Notes: a model not told the origin generated them from the letters alone. Positions 11,428 through 24,645 are shown, counted from the stretch's first letter. The stretch: 46,493 nucleotides of DNA from Pezizomycotina sp. ARF18 (GCA_002224055.1 AZLU01000090.1:1-46493), one strand, 5' to 3'. Numbers and translations: made by a program.

Positions 11428-13001
11428 ATGGCCGACGCCTCAGAAGCCCCCGCACCACCGGCCGATCCCAGCAGCGGTGAACAAGCCCGCCATGAGATCC
11501 ACAGCCTCGTAATCGACACCGGGCCATCATCCACAACCCGTCTTCGATATCCTCGCTGCAGTCGAAAGCGGGGGTTCTCCTGACGATTCCGTCCGTTGCT
11601 AATGAGGTGCGCGACGAGAACACGAGGAACGCGTTCGAGACTCAGTGGAAGCCGTTCCTCACGTTCCGCGTGCCGAAGCCCGAGAGCGTCAAGTACGTGG
11701 CCGATTTCGCGAAGAGGACGGGTGATTACGCCGGGCTGAGCGTTACGGATCTGCAGCTTCTGGGGTTGACTTATGAGGTGTGGAAGGAGAAGGGTAGCGT
11801 GAAAGCTGCGCCGGATAAGAGTGGCGATAAGAAGCGCAGAAAAAAGGGTAGCGGTAAAAAGAAGGCTGCTGCTGCTGCTTCGAAGGCTTCTACGAAGCCG
11901 GTTGTGGATGATGACGGGTGGACTAGCGTGCCTAAAGGACGAGCTGCTAAGCTAAAAGCTATCGCAAAGATTTCACCGCAACAGCACTTGCTAATGAAGC
12001 TGCGAGTGAAGCTGCAAAAGCTGAGAGCTCTAAGACACAAGATGTTGCTGAAACTCAGGATGTGCAAATGGAGGACGAATCCATGCAAGCTAAAGAACCA
12101 CAAACACGATTGGAGGATACCCGGATGCGCATTACAGCGAGAGTTCGATTACACGGGATTGAGGAATCGCTATCGTCACTGAATATTTCTGCGCAAACAG
12201 AGCAACAAGAATCCGCCGTGAAGAACAAGCACACGAAGTAGTCATTGAATCGGACTCCGAATCGGACGACGAGGCCGATACGTCGTCTCCTGATCCCGCT
12301 AAGACGACACAGAAGCCCCTCCCACAGCAGAAGGAGCCACTCTCACAGCAATCTATCCACAGAACCAGCACAAGACGACGACCCCGACGCCGGCGAATGG
12401 ATAACCCCAACAAACCTCCCCGAACACCTCTCCTCCTCAACAATAACCACCCCAACCACTCCAAAATCCCAAATCCCCGTCGCCTGCACAACCTCCGACT
12501 TCGCAATGCAAAATGTCCTCCTCCAATTACGTATCTACCTGTACTCCCCTTCTTCCTTACATCGTATATCGTCCACCCGCACAATCGTCTCCGCTGCCAC
12601 GGGTGCTTCAAGCTTATCCGCGACGATTTATCCAAACAATTCTGCACGAGTTGCGGCGGTGCTACGCTTACGAAAGTTACTGCTGGAACGGATTCGGATG
12701 GGAAGTTTAAGGTGTTTTTGAAAAAGGATTGGCAGTGGATATCGGGGGAATGTTTATGCTATTCCGAAACCGAGGGGGGGTACGGCGAGCATGAAGGGTG
12801 TTAGGGAGGAGTTGATACTGAGGGAAGATCAGAAGGAGTATGAGAGGGCGAAGAGGGAGACGAGGAGGAGGAAGGAGACGGATCTTATGGATGCGGATTA
12901 TTTACCGGGTTGCTGACGGGGAGAGAGCCGGGAAGGGTGGGAGCGTGAAAGTAGGTGCGGGGAAGAATGTAAATGCTGTTAAGAGGGGTGGGAAGAAGTG
13001 A
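11428..13001 (+). CDS. NOB1: 20S pre-rRNA D-site endonuclease Nob1 (frame-disrupted)
   Basis: Nob1 is the PIN-domain endonuclease that cleaves 20S pre-rRNA at site D during late 40S maturation in the cytoplasm. The start at 11428 gives MADASEAPAPPADP. The PIN domain follows: IHSLVIDTGP with its first acidic residue, IIHN, IPSVANEVRDENTR, and GDYAGLSVTDLQLLGLTYEV with further conserved acids. Then come a Lys-rich linker, DDDGWTSVP, the conserved GEWITPTNL and IPVACTTSDFAMQNVLLQL. The zinc ribbon has two CxxC pairs (RCHGC and FCTSC). The C-terminus is basic and ends RGGKK at 13001. Length (about 520 codons) fits fungal Nob1. The frame breaks near 11518 (one base missing after GGGCC), 11970, 12240, 12350, 12545, 12770 and 12910; every domain resumes in another frame. 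No intron is needed. A neighbouring AP-1 mu gene converges on it. Confidence 0.92.
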
Positions 13002-13360
13002 AAAAAGGGGTTGTGTATTCCTATATTGGATATCTCTTGGTTTTTCTTGGGTAGATATAGTACATAGGTATTCAAAGTATAGCATAGGTGTATTGCATAT
13101 GCATATAGGAAAACAAAAAGTTCACCTCAGCATTGTTACTAAAGCTACATCAGGATCGCTGTGAGATTTGTATAGCCTTATAGTGTGTATATTCAAGCAC
13201 GCTTGGGAAGAGTAGCATAGTATGTCATCGTAATAAGAGAAACAAAAAACTAGATGGCAAGAAATCGGCTTCATTGGTATTGCACAGCAACAAAAGAAAA
13301 AAAATATTTATCATCAGAAAAGCTTTCTTTTACACATAAAGATATCAAAAAGTTAAGATA
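13002..13360. other. Convergent intergenic spacer NOB1 / AP-1 mu
   Basis: This 359-base AT-rich spacer lies between two convergent 3' ends and should hold both polyadenylation regions. I see no gene in it. Confidence 0.7.
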
Positions 13361-13585
13361 CTAAGACTGCGTAGGTTCCGGCAACCGAATCTCATATTCG
13401 CCCTAGAGATAAAAATTATAAGTATCTACAACAACCAGTTTGATAGATTATTTAGATAGAATATAGCACTTACTGTTTGCGTAATATATCTGACCCACGG
13501 CAGCGAAGGGTATTGCAGCTGTTTTGTCCTTTGTATTAGCATCGTTACAACGTAATATAACAAAAGATGGGAGGATTCTGGGTTG

Positions 13586-13627
<42 letters not shown>

Positions 13628-14947
13628 ACATACCTTAGGCTCAATAATCTTCAAATACCTAACCTGTATCCCGCTCGTCGTAAAAATACGGAATCTCAAA
13701 CTTGACTGTAATAGGCCTCTTCTTCCTTTCCGGTTCCTGCTCCTTTACGCTCGGCAATCCGAGCTCCGCACGCATCAAAAACTCCTTACCGCCGCCGAAC
13801 TGCTTAACCTTCCAGACTATGGCGGACTTTTCCGGCTGGTAGTGCACGGAGCCGATGTTCGTCCTGAAGCGCGGGGTGTCGGCGTCGTCGGGGACTGGCA
13901 CGATGATCTCGACGTTGTTGGCCGTGCTGCGGCGCTTGAACTGGGCTCGGGCCTTGAGCATGTACTCGATGCGCGAGTTGGAGTGATTCTCGACGACGCA
14001 TTCGACCCATATCAGCGGTTTAACCTGTGTGGGGCGTTTGATATTAGCTCCACATGATTGATATAATCGTTTCCTTCGAACGGCAACTATACGCGAACAC
14101 ACAAAAACACAAAAAAAAGAAGCCCCCACTTACGGCAGTATTCAATCGATAACTCATAAGCTCAATTCCCCATCGGGAGTATGAAGCTGATGGTCCTGTC
14201 ATTCTCAAACCTGCTCAGCCTAACGCACTGGTGAAACTTGACGTCCTCCATCTCGATCTGCTTGCCCCTGCTCGTCCTCCCTGTACTCTCAAACATGACC
14301 TTGTCGTTCAAACCCAGGCGGAGCTCCGGCATACCGGAGAGGTAGCACTTCATCTTTATTGCGCCGAGGATCTCGGAGCGCAGGACGTTGCCGTTGGAGT
14401 TTACGAGCAGGTTGACGGACTCGACGACGTCCAGGAAGACTTCGTTCTTGCGGTAGCGGATACCCTCCGAACGCCAGGAGACGGCGTTGGTGACGGCGAT
14501 CGGGGACGGGCTTGGACTTCTAGCTTGTGGGATTCTTGGGTGATGTACCTTTTTGGTTCACCCCGGGTTTAATTGTCATATTAGCTTTTCGCCCCCACAC
14601 AACCACAAAAATAACAGGAAATAAGAGCCGATAAGAAAAAGCTAGTAGTAATATAAATATTACTTGCGACATGACGTACTCTTGTAGTATCTTAACCTCC
14701 GTCGTCTGAGGGTATCCAAAGTCCATCATCTCGTCCAGAAGCTCGTAGATTATAACAAAGTTATCCCGGATACTCTCCTCCTCGAGCTCCTTGAAGTACT
14801 CCGTAAATACCTCGACGACGCGGTGCAGGAAGAGCAGTATTTCCGTCGCGTTCGAGTTGCGCTTCGTCAGCGCCAAGACGTACAGGTTGTTGTGTTTGAT
14901 GTAGAGATACTAAAAATAATCAATGGCTTCTAGTAAGTAGCTTTTCT

Positions 14948-14984
<37 letters not shown>

Positions 14985-15369
14985 ATATAACATTTCAATC
15001 CTTGAAGCCGCCAGCCTTATCGTAGTATTTACGTGGGGGCGTCGTGGGGGGAAGCGGGTTGATGCTGATTCGGTGTAACGTACGTTTATGCCCTCGTGGA
15101 GAAGCACGGAGGAACGGCTGAACTCTCTTCTTCAGCTTCCAGGAGTAGCATGGGGAACTTCTCCACGGCCGACATGGGATATCTCCTCTGTAATTCCTCG
15201 CCAGAAGGGTCTTTTTTGTAACAGAGTGAACGGAAAGTTGTTAGCATATCTGAGGCGAGCTATCCGTGGGGTAGCTATACAGCTGCCTGACTAGTCAGCA
15301 AAGCAGAGTTGAAAAAAAGGCCAAGCATACCTTGCCCTTAAGGTCGAGGAAGAACACCGCCGATGCCAT
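13361..15369 (-). CDS. APM1: AP-1 clathrin adaptor complex mu subunit
   Basis: This is the medium chain of the AP-1 adaptor, which recruits clathrin and binds YxxPhi cargo signals at the trans-Golgi network and endosomes. Seven exons can be placed: 15369-15331 (MASAVFFLDLKGK), 15210-15084 (LLARNYRGDIPMSAVEKFPM, HEGIN), 14909-14663 (YIKHNNLYVLALTKRNSNAT, YELLDEMMDFGYPQTTEVKI), about 14548-14134 (VSWRSEGIRYRKNEVFLDVV, EILGAIKMKCYLSGMPELRL), 14024-13634 (KPLIWVECVVE, AQFKRRSTANNVEI, QFGGGKEFLMRAELGLPSV), 13518-13474 (LQYPSLPWVRYITQT) and 13402-13361 (GEYEIRLPEPTQS). The longin domain and the mu-homology domain are both covered. Total length (about 435 residues) is normal. Frames break near 15098, 14549, 14520, 14175 and 13684. 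The last is one extra base in an A5 run. Introns carry an A41 and a T32 run. Confidence 0.95.
13586..13626. repeat. A41 homopolymer inside an AP-1 mu intron
   Basis: Forty-one consecutive A on the plus strand (U-rich in the transcript) lie between the 13634 donor and the 13519 acceptor of the fifth intron of the AP-1 mu gene. The intron is 115 bases, so about a third of it is this run. Confidence 0.93.
14951..14982. repeat. T32 homopolymer inside an AP-1 mu intron
   Basis: Thirty-two T on the plus strand (A-rich in the minus-strand transcript) lie in the second intron of the AP-1 mu gene (about 14910-15083). Confidence 0.93.
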
Positions 15370-16314
15370 CGGAGGGACGCCTAGCTATGCTCGTCCTTCT
15401 AGCGTTATGAGGTTGCCGTTCTAGTCTTTGTAAGCTGTGTCGATTGGTGTCGTAGAGCTCCGATAGTGCGGTTTTGCGCGGTGAGTGAAATGGGGTTCGA
15501 GACGTCTTGGAGTTTAAAAAAGAAGAGGCTCTCTCTCCTTGCGGAGAGGGAAGCTTTTTGCGGTCGACGTTGCCAAATACAGAAGGATACTAAGAGGTAA
15601 TCATTTCAGCTGGAGGGTTACAGGTTCAGTAACACAATTCCGGATGTCTTGGCGCCAAGATATCAAAGTAATTTCTGCCCACTATAAAATTTTCTATTTA
15701 AATTTTTTCTCTTTCTCTCTCTTTCTTTTTTTTCTTCTTTCTTATCAAAACACCGCGTCTTTCAAGACAGTGCAACTTCACACGCATTTAAATTCCAAAT
15801 ATATTTGGAAGCCTTCTTGACGCTTTCGCTTTTGGAGTCGGCCTCTTGTCGTATTTCTTTTAGTATTAGTCTTGAAGGTTTTTCAGTTGCTGTTGTTGCG
15901 ATTCAATGGCGCGCAGATTGAATCATAATTCCTCATTCTGAGGATATTTCTGGGTCTATTAAGAACTTGTTTGGCTTTTTCAATTCAGTGCCAGGCCATA
16001 GTGTCAGAGAGATCCGACATACTTTGTCGAAAGCGAATCGTGGATATGCACAAAAGGAATTGTTCAGCACAGGTTCAGCATGCTGCTTAAATCTCTGGTA
16101 TTCCATATATATATTTCGTAGGGTATCACGATCAAGCCAGTACTATGCTAAGAATCTAACAAAATTTTAAGGGAAACCAAGGCTTCTACGCTTTCTTTAT
16201 ATCTAAGGACACATCTAAGAAAACATCTAGCGGTACTTAAAATCTTCATCCCAAAGAAAGGCGGAAAGGATTGAGCTTCAACAGAAAAATAAATAAAATA
16301 AAATAAATAAAATC
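15370..16314. other. Intergenic region upstream of AP-1 mu
   Basis: This 945-base spacer lies between the AP-1 mu start and the end of the F-box gene, both on the minus strand. It should contain the AP-1 mu promoter. A short imperfect hairpin around 15531-15556 (GGCTCTCTCTCC against GGAGAGGG) is visible. No coding region is supported. Confidence 0.6.
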
Positions 16315-17452
16315 CTATGTACTGTACTCCTCCACAACTTTCTTGAAAAGGTCTACGCCGACAGGCATTGTGCCGTGACGGAGTAGCCAGTCCACGATCG
16401 GACCACCCGTTTGAAGCCATTTTGCCAAATCTCAGGGTCATCGTACAGCAACTGCTGCTTGGTACGTCTCCAAAGCCAAGAATTTATCATGTTGACGATG
16501 CGGATTGCAACGCAGGGTTCCGAGCCCCTCTTCCTAAACAGCTTGTTGAGCGGGCCGGAGCGAAGGTCGAGCTCCGCCGCAGCAGCTGCTCTTCGTCCAT
16601 CATCCGCCTCTCGTACGATTTGCAGAGCAACTCATCGTATTCCCAGCTTGCGTCGATTGACCTGGTGAACGCCTCAGCAAGGTGAAATTTGGTCACCCTC
16701 ACACTGGTATTGTGCAGCACGAAAGCGATCATGACGGTGTTTCGCTGCCGTATTGCCATCATGAGGGCGCGTTCCAAGATGCTGGATTTGGTCTTGGCGG
16801 GGTTGTAGTCCATGCGCTCGTACAAAGATAGCAGGAGTTTCAAGCTTTCCGTCTTGTACGGTGGCATGAAAAGGCGCAGGGGTAGCTCAAAGTCCGGCAG
16901 CATGAGCATATTCCTATCCGAGTCAACGGTAGCGTGGATGCGCTCGTCGATCATAGCGCCGGACGATAGCCATAACGCCTGCGACAGCGCTTTAATCTCT
17001 GCGCTGCGGAAGAGCTCGGTCGTAACGTACCTGCGCGCGAAATGGTCGCGGAGCAGATCGGATGCCGCAGAAGGTGCCGCATTCAATCGCTGGGTAGAGT
17101 CGTCCTTTTCGGTTTGGCACGCTAGCTCCATAACTCTTCGCAGCACGGCCGTAAGCATCTGTAGCTTGAGGAAGCCGACGAAGGTGAGAGAACCGCGCTA
17201 AGCCTCTGAGAAGCAAGCGCCAGGTTCGGATTCAGCGACTGGACGAAAATATCCTGTATAATTTCTGCGGGAAGGCGCTCGAGCGGTGGCCATGGTTTGT
17301 CGTAGAATTCGTAGCCCGTAGTTTGAGTTTGAGTTTGTGATTCCGGCGGGCTATTCTCGATCCGCTTTCGCTTCCGCGAAGCATTGCTCTTGGACTTCTT
17401 CAGCTCGCATTTGATGAGGTCCGAGTTCTCGTGCCGCTTTTACGAAACCCAT
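16315..17452 (-). CDS. F-box-like protein of filamentous fungi (frame-disrupted)
   Basis: F-box proteins are substrate adaptors of SCF ubiquitin ligases; the substrate of this one cannot be told. A basic N-terminal stretch (KKSKSNASRKRKRIENSPPE) leads to PLERLPAEIIQDIFVQSLNP, a classic F-box core with LP and a hydrophobic helix, then LALASQRLSAVLS. After a shift near 17165, a long continuous segment of about 220 codons (17158-16560) carries ELFRSAEIKALSQALW, LPLRLFMPPYKTESLKLLL and MMAIRQRNTVMIAFVLHN. The last two helices look like ankyrin-type or leucine-rich packing but give no clear repeat. After shifts near 16575 and 16395 it ends KLFRKRGSEPCVAIRIVNMI ... VDWLLRHGTMPVGVDLFKKV, with the stop at 16315. 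The start at 17452 is uncertain because one more shift near 17440 is needed. Confidence 0.7.
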
Positions 17453-20400
17453 TTGCGAGGAGCTAACGTACGTGGCGAATGAAAATTTTTTTAGAGTTGA
17501 AACCGTGAATCTTCCCCCTTGGAGAGAGCTAACTACTCCAACCAAGAGAAGAAAAAGAAAGAAAGAAAAAAAGAATAGGTAAAGAAAAATAAGAAAAGAA
17601 AAAAGGGACAGTCTTAATTGGCGATTTCAAACCATGGGGAATACAAGCAAAAGGTATTCCCGCAAGATCCGGGAATTGTCATGAAAATTTTTTCTTCTTT
17701 TCTTTTTAATTTTTAATGAAGTTAGAACCAAAAAAAAAAAAAAAAAATCAAGAATGGCCTGAGGTGGTTTCGGGATCTGAACGAACCCCCCAACCGCTAC
17801 TGAACTATATTCTAGGACGAATTAAAATAGAGGGGAAAGCAAGAAGAAGAAAAAAAAGGAACGGCCAATAGTTTATATACCAATATATGCAATCAAAAAA
17901 AATATATCTCTCAGTGAGACCGGGGAACTTGGGGGGGGGGGAAACCAATATAAACAGTGAATTTATACTACTCATTACACATTACCTAGCTCAAGTGTTA
18001 TCTGCTGAATGGAGAGCTTGCCCAGTCTAGCTTAGCGGGAAGGGTATCCATCGTCGGTCACAAGCGCAAAGAGGCCTGCGATTCGCATATCAGCGTGTTT
18101 CAAATAAAGCCCCCCAGAAGATGAAGAAAAAAAAAATTAATAAATAAATAATATTAGAAAGAAAAAGAAAGAAATCGGACGCTCAAAAAACGCCCTATGA
18201 AGGCCCTTTTCCCTCGTGGGAGATGGTGTGCGAGATCCTTATGCATAGGATGTCTATTCCGGGTACGCCGATACTTGGATCCGATGATAAGAGAGGAGAG
18301 AGAGCTAGTAACGTTAGTGGGAGAAAACCTTTAGGCGTGCTTTTGGAGCCAAAGTTGCTGGCAGCCACTCCTTCGGGAAGGAACGAGAAAGAGAGATAAC
18401 CAACTCCTTGCATGATAATAGCTTCCTCGTATCGTAAGATTTTGGAAGGCCAAGACCTGGGAACTGGGGGATCTGGACTAAAAGTTGAGCTTCACGGAAA
18501 AGAAAATATTTTGAGCTGCGCCAATGTGGAATCACTTTTTTAGCGTCGCTGTCTTGGAATTTTGCGAATTGCATGTTGGACTTCGATTTTCCCTTTCTCC
18601 GCCTTACACAATTGGCGGTTGATGTCATGGGGTGAGAGAATGGATGGGATAATCCCCTGCAGTCGTACAGCAGCTTTCCGGAAGCGAGACCGTCAACTCA
18701 CCAAAAAAAAGAAGAAAAAAAAGAAACCCATTCGGTAAACATTTTACGTCCTGGTCAGTGCTCCTGTGCGTAACGTTTAATTCCCTCTCGGGTTTACGGC
18801 AAGCTCGGTCCATAGACGAAAATCGCTTCTTTTTGGTCCCCTTGCTTCGATCTTATCTCATGTACCAAAGATTCAAAAATTCAAAAAGGGCAGGCTAGGA
18901 GGACATCGAGATCGAAGGGACAGGAAGAAAGAAAAAAAAAAGTAAAGAAATTAAGACAGAAGGAAGATTGTATACGAGGCCGAGCCGGAGGACTTGTAAG
19001 GTCAAACATGCCGAGAGACACAGCCGTAAAAATCGCCTCCAGGGAGGAATCCAATTCCGTCGTGACAGCTGTTACCCATCATACAAAACGGGAAATGGCC
19101 GAGACGCGCAAGAGTCATGACTCTCAAAGAGAAAAAAAAAAAAATATGTTACGCAGGTCCGACGCACCGGTGTCTATTTAAGGATATTTAGGAGGTAGTT
19201 GGAGGATAGGATAAAGAAGACAAAGAAAGAGGAGGAAAGAAATATATCGTTAATCTTGAGTAAGCTTTCCTTTACCTTTTGCAATGTGTCCATCCATGAA
19301 AGGCACTCGTCTTTAACCCGTTAAAATAGTACGATGGATTTTGGAGATTGGTGCAGCAGTCAAGGTGCATTCATGCATGTGTGCAAGATCGTTGTCCTTC
19401 TGTGGAGAGCTATAGCTTTCGATTCAAAAATCATTGGTAGCATATGCACGGGGGTAACAGCAACGCGTCTAAGACACCTCACGGTCTCCGATTCGGACGG
19501 CATTTATTACCCAAAGTAGGTCCTTGCAAGTTTTATGATAAGGTGTAATAGATAGATAGATAGAGAGAGGAGATTAGGAGGCATGAAATAGAAAAGTAAA
19601 GTAGCTACTTGGGTATTGATATAAGGAGTAGAAAATGTGTTGAGGTCTTTCAGGAGGGGGAAAGATATTTCAGGTTTATCCTGCATTATTCCTCCACTGC
19701 TTTATTATTGTTATCACTTCAGAATAATACTTAATATATTCCCATTTATCACGTATACTTAAGCAAGAAAAAAAATACGTGGTCGTAAGATTACTCTACG
19801 CATATCGAAATATTATTAAGTATATATTGATTACTATAGTAGTATTAAGTACTACTTCGACACTTCTTGTTGCTTGTGTCGCTTGATATACGAGTTGATG
19901 AACGCAGAAGAATAAAGGAAGAAGAACATGAAGCAACTTGAAAAGGGTATTAGTAGTTAAAAAAAAAAAAAAAAAAAAAGACGCTTTGATAACGAAAAAC
20001 AAATCAGTGGAGAACAGGCGCATCAAGAGTAAAAGACGAAGACCTCCAGAGATATCGAGACAGTGAGAGCCACCCAAATAACCGATTGACGTATTAAAGA
20101 TGACTGTTTGAGAAGAGGAAGAAGATATAGATAGACATGGAATAAAAAAAGAATAAGCGGTAGCTTTTGTTTATTCCCACTGAACAGAGTTCATTGACGA
20201 AATTACAAGCGTGAATACAAAAGAGGGGCCGCTGGAAATATGTGGGAAACAATCAAGTTGAATTAATGGCCATTAAAATATATTATATATAATATATTAT
20301 TCGTGAGAGAAATTGCATGTTTCATTTGCTGATAAGAATAATAGTAAAAAAAAAAAAAAAAAAAAAAAACAGAAGCTTTTGGAGTCCAGGATAATATGAA

Positions 20401-20522
20401 AAACGGTGTGAATTAGAGGAATAATAATGATGATCTGCTTATTTAGTGATAAAATGGAACGCAGGGTTATTATTATTATAAAAAAAAAAAAAATAGGTTG
20501 ATCTGGGGTATCGAGGTAGTTG
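17453..20522. other. Gene-free stretch with A-rich tracts
   Basis: Nothing recognisable is encoded in these 3 kb. It contains purine-rich and A-rich runs (A17 near 17729, G10 near 17932, A20 near 19959, A23 near 20346), a GATA run near 19548-19564, and a 22-base AT palindrome at 20277-20298. Open frames of 60-105 codons occur but have no motif and no colinear support. Confidence 0.55.
20277..20298. repeat. Perfect 22-base AT palindrome
   Basis: The sequence AATATATTATA is followed directly by its exact reverse complement, giving a perfect inverted repeat without spacer made only of A and T. It may form a cruciform or melt easily. No role is implied by its neighbours. Confidence 0.9.
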
Positions 20523-21474
20523 CTAGATAATATTCATAAAAATTTCTTTCAGGGTAACCAACCCATCAATGACAACGGAATGATTTAGAGGACGGAAGCG
20601 CGCGCGCCGCGCGCGACCCGAATTTCGAGGTGTAAGACCAGTTGAATCTTCTTCAAATCCGTCGCTGAGGAATCTGATGTCTAGCTGTTCGTACGAAGCT
20701 ATAAAACGGCACATTTATTAGTTGGTAAGAAACCTTCGAAGAAGAAGATATATGAATCCTCATTCGAAGAGAGAGAGAGAAGAGAGAGAGCAAGAGAAAA
20801 GATGAAAAGGACTCACAAGTTTTTTCGCGGTTTATTGGATCCGAAAATGTCGTCCTCCGGAATCACCGTTCGATCTCACACGCTTGTGCACGACACTCGC
20901 GTTGTGCTCTTGCGGTAGCTCACCTCCAAATGCGTTATCGAAGCTCAAACTTAGCTCTTGCATGCGCGCGAGACATTTCGTACAAGTTGTTGTTGAGCTC
21001 AGAGAAGCAGCTGAAAACTCCGGGCGTCGTTGAGGGCTCGGAGGAGGAGCGTGAGGAGGACTTGGTGGATCGGGCCGGCTGTATTCACAAATGCCTAGTG
21101 TTCCGAGAAGGACTCGGTGGAGGTGCGGGGGAGGCGATGGGTGGGTCATTACGGGATAGCTCACGAAGCTGGGGATGTTTGGCTGACCGTGAATCGGTGA
21201 AAGCACAGGGGTAGACGGTAAGACAGTGAGAGACATGCTGCTTTGGCTAGCTTGAAAGTGATATATATAACTCGCGGCTGACAAGCAAGGTTTAAGATTC
21301 CGTGTACAGATTATTGCTTCTTTGATAAAGAAGAGAGCTTGGTCTTCCAAGATCGTTATTGAAAGGGAATTGGTGTTCCTCCGTCTGAAGTAGCGGCGTG
21401 GATATGTGTTGAGGTTGTAAAGTATAGGTTAAGGTACTTTTAGAGAAGGGCTTGTGGTTAGCAAAGAACGACAA
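20523..21474 (-). CDS. Candidate hypothetical protein, proline/serine-rich
   Basis: I do not recognise this protein. A continuous minus-strand frame (21350-20832, about 170 codons) carries MSLTVLPSTPVLSPIHGQPN, SYPVMTHPSPPPHL, SRPDPPSPPHAPPPSPQRRP and TCTKCLARMQELSLSFDNAF. An upstream frame (21474-21292) starts MSFFANHKPFSKSTLTYTLQ and could be its N-terminus after one shift. A downstream frame (20714-20523) has EQLDIRFLSDGFEEDSTGL, possibly joined by an intron with a GTGAGT donor near 20819. Low-complexity Pro/Ser residues with a short CxxC pair are compatible with a regulatory protein, but that is guesswork. A GC alternation at 20598-20615 lies inside the last segment. Confidence 0.4.
20598..20615. 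repeat. Alternating GC tract
   Basis: Eighteen bases of alternating G and C with one CC interruption, in an otherwise AT-rich neighbourhood. Alternating GC can adopt Z-DNA. It lies within the candidate coding segment 20523-20714. Confidence 0.85.
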
Positions 21475-24400
21475 GATCGTAATGATATCGAAGGAGATGA
21501 TGATAAACTATGATAGTGCTTTTGATGAAGAGAGGAAAGTATGGAAGGGGTGGGCGTGTAGAAGACTTAAATAAAAAAAATAAAATAGAATAAAAAGAAA
21601 TAAAAATTGTGTATCGGTGCAGAGTGTCAAATGAGCTGTCAAAGAAAATCCTCCTTATACAGTTCTCTCTACACAACACGGCGGCCTTTTTTTTTTTTTT
21701 TTTTAATTGGAAGTTGATATTACTATATTCACAACCCCAAAAGAAAAAAAAAAAAAAAAAAAAACAGCGCAAAGCAATAAGGAATATAGGGAAGTCCGAA
21801 GGGAAGTGGATATTGAGGATTGGGGGGACTCTAGCTACGGTATTCCTTTCTTGCTGTTTGTAATGGAGTAAGTAGTAAGGCAGTCATCCGACATCCTTTT
21901 TTTTTTTTTTTTTTAAATGGCTACCGTAACTCTTACTCTATATTTTTATTATACTATTTGCTTTCAGGGAAGTTTCTTGTCCTTAACGGTTTGAGGGGGA
22001 AAGAGACGACGAACCCTTGGGGGTCGATCACTCTTGCTGTCAACCTCAAACAAGTTAAGAAAATAAATAATAAATAAAATATTATATTTTTATTATTATT
22101 TTTTATTATTATATTAACAAGGACCCAAATTCTTTCTTTTTCTTCTTTCTTTTCTTTTCAACCAACAAAATATATCTTCCACACCAGAACCATATATATC
22201 ATGACAAACAAGCGAAGACGGGAGAGGCCACCCATCGCCAATCCTCCCCGAAGCGTATTCTGTAGGGAAGTATACACTCTCATTTGATAACCCAGAAACC
22301 GTTTAGGCTTTCCATGGTATCTAATCAGCTGCTTCGGGGGGCGAGGGGGAAAGAAGAGCAGCGTCACAACTTACAAAGTTGCGCCTTGGATATAGGAGCT
22401 GAGCTCTTCAGGGCTAGAAGGATCCTAGTCGGAAGGGAGAAGAAATATTGGCGACAGTGGGCCTGTCTCGTCTCGGGGCAAGTATAATCTCTGAGCTATA
22501 TTTGACGAACTATTACAGACCTATAAGGCGACGATCGGAATAGCTAATATTGGATTTAACGATTCGGATATGTCAGGGAAGTGACAGGAAAGAGATATAT
22601 CGATTATATATATTTTTCTTTTCTTTTTATCTTTCTTTTTTTCTTTCTTTCTTTCTTTCTTTCTTTTCTTCTTTCTTTCTTTTTTTTTTTTTTTCCCTTT
22701 TACCGTCCTTTGTCGTCTAAAGATGCGCCTGTAGGAGAATTTCGAGCGATTTTTCAAACAGTGGAGCCCATTGGGGGAGACAAGGATGCGAAAGTGTGCC
22801 TGAACGCCATGATCTTCTCGGGTCGAAGCACAACTATTCTCCTATAATATCCCAAGGGAAAACGGTAATCAGGATTCTGGCCCTGCCTTTTCTTTTTCGA
22901 CTCACTCATTATATATTTTTTTTTTCGCCCTTTATAAGTGAGGGTTGGGGATATTCATCCCTCCTACTTCTTTATCTTCTGCCACCTTTATTGCCTATAT
23001 TCCAGTCGACAGGTATATAATATTTGTGGATCCTTTCCTTTCCTCTTTTTTTTTCTCTCTTTTCTCTTTGCACCGGGAGGAAAAAAAGTAATTGACAGAA
23101 AAAGAAAGAAAGAAAGAACGAGACGAAAAAAAGAAAAGAGAACAGCAAAGCCTTCGCTGATAAAAGACAAATTATTATTATTTATTGTTTTCTAGGGCAC
23201 AAAGAATATGTGGGGCCAGAGGCTGCATGAATGCCTTTCGCTCGTTGTACCGGGGGAAGGAGAAAATCTTCGCCGGCAATCAGCGCAAGGAGTCAGCGAC
23301 TGTCCTTTGCTCAAACCAGGGGGAAATTATATTGGTGCACCGGCGCACTGGACGCGCTAGTACATAACGTAGACGTACCTGTGCGAGCGGACCCAAAAAA
23401 CCGTGCCTGAAACGCCCCCGTCCCAGGAATTCCCAAGCAAAAAAAAAAAAAGTCTAAACGAACGAACTTGCTGTTTTCCCCAAAAGCAAATGATTTATAT
23501 CGAAAAGCTCCAGAAAGCAGCAAAAAGCAAAAAGCCATGCAATGCAAAGAAAACATGATAACATTTTTTGAATCTTCCAAAAAAGCAACATGACAATAGC
23601 AACGGGGGAAAAGAAAAAGGAACAAAGACTTTTTTACAATAAATAAGATGGCAGCGAAAACCCGACGATCACAGATATCGAAGATGTCTTCCAAGGAAGC
23701 CGATATATTGAAATAGAAGGAGAATCTAGAAAGTTAGCATGAAGAAGGAAAAAAAAAAAAAGCATTGATAAGAATACGTAAAGATATACAACGAAATGGC
23801 AAGGAGTGTAGTTACTTAAAAACATGGTCCGAGCTGAGTCTTATCCGCCCTTCGAAACTATCTACGATTTCACAATTATATTTTCTGTTGGGGGTAGCGG
23901 TCAAACACGACAACTTCGTGGGTGTATCTATACTTATGCTTACAACAAGTCTCGTATCGGCTTAGGCGCTTCATCTTTTCATCGTGCTGAGCAACAGCTT
24001 TGCGGCCTTCGGACTTTGGTGAGTGTCCTTAACCTCTGCCAAGCTGTGAATTAACCTGGAATGGTAACACGCAAGGGAACGCCAGGCACTATCTATCCAG
24101 AAACCACTATAGATACTAGTCTGAAAGAAGCAGTTTCTGGATCTAGCTAGAAAAAGGTATACATATACAGTTAAGCATCTTCTGCTTGAAAATAGGGTCC
24201 AATCACGGATGAATCCGGAAGACGGGGGGCAATAAAGAAAACACCAAGTTTCACTGCAAATTTAAGTTGCGTTCGTCTCACGATGGATATTGCATTCCAT
24301 TGCCATTCATCGCAAATTTATAGGATTTCTTTAGGGCTATTGTCCCCTAAACGACTCTTCCAAGGTTTAGTCCACGGACTCTGTTTAAAGGAATTTCTCT

Positions 24401-24597
24401 GCGGACAGAACTATCAGCGATTATATATACACGACAATACCGATGTCGAAATACAACACTGGCAATAGTTTTTGAGACAAAATGCCGAAAAGGTTTCAGT
24501 ACTTCGTGTGAAAGATGAGAAAGGGGAAAATAGAATTAAGAGATTACTCCAAAAAATCAGTCCGAAAATAAAGAGATGGATGGTGGAGGGGAGAAAA

Positions 24598-24613
24598 TTT
24601 TTTTTTTTTTTTG

Positions 24614-24642
<29 letters not shown>
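24598..24642. repeat. T15-g-A29 near-palindromic homopolymer
   Basis: Fifteen T, one G, then twenty-nine A. The T run can pair with half of the A run to form a hairpin. Lengths are likely approximate. Confidence 0.88.
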
Positions 24643-24645
<3 letters not shown>
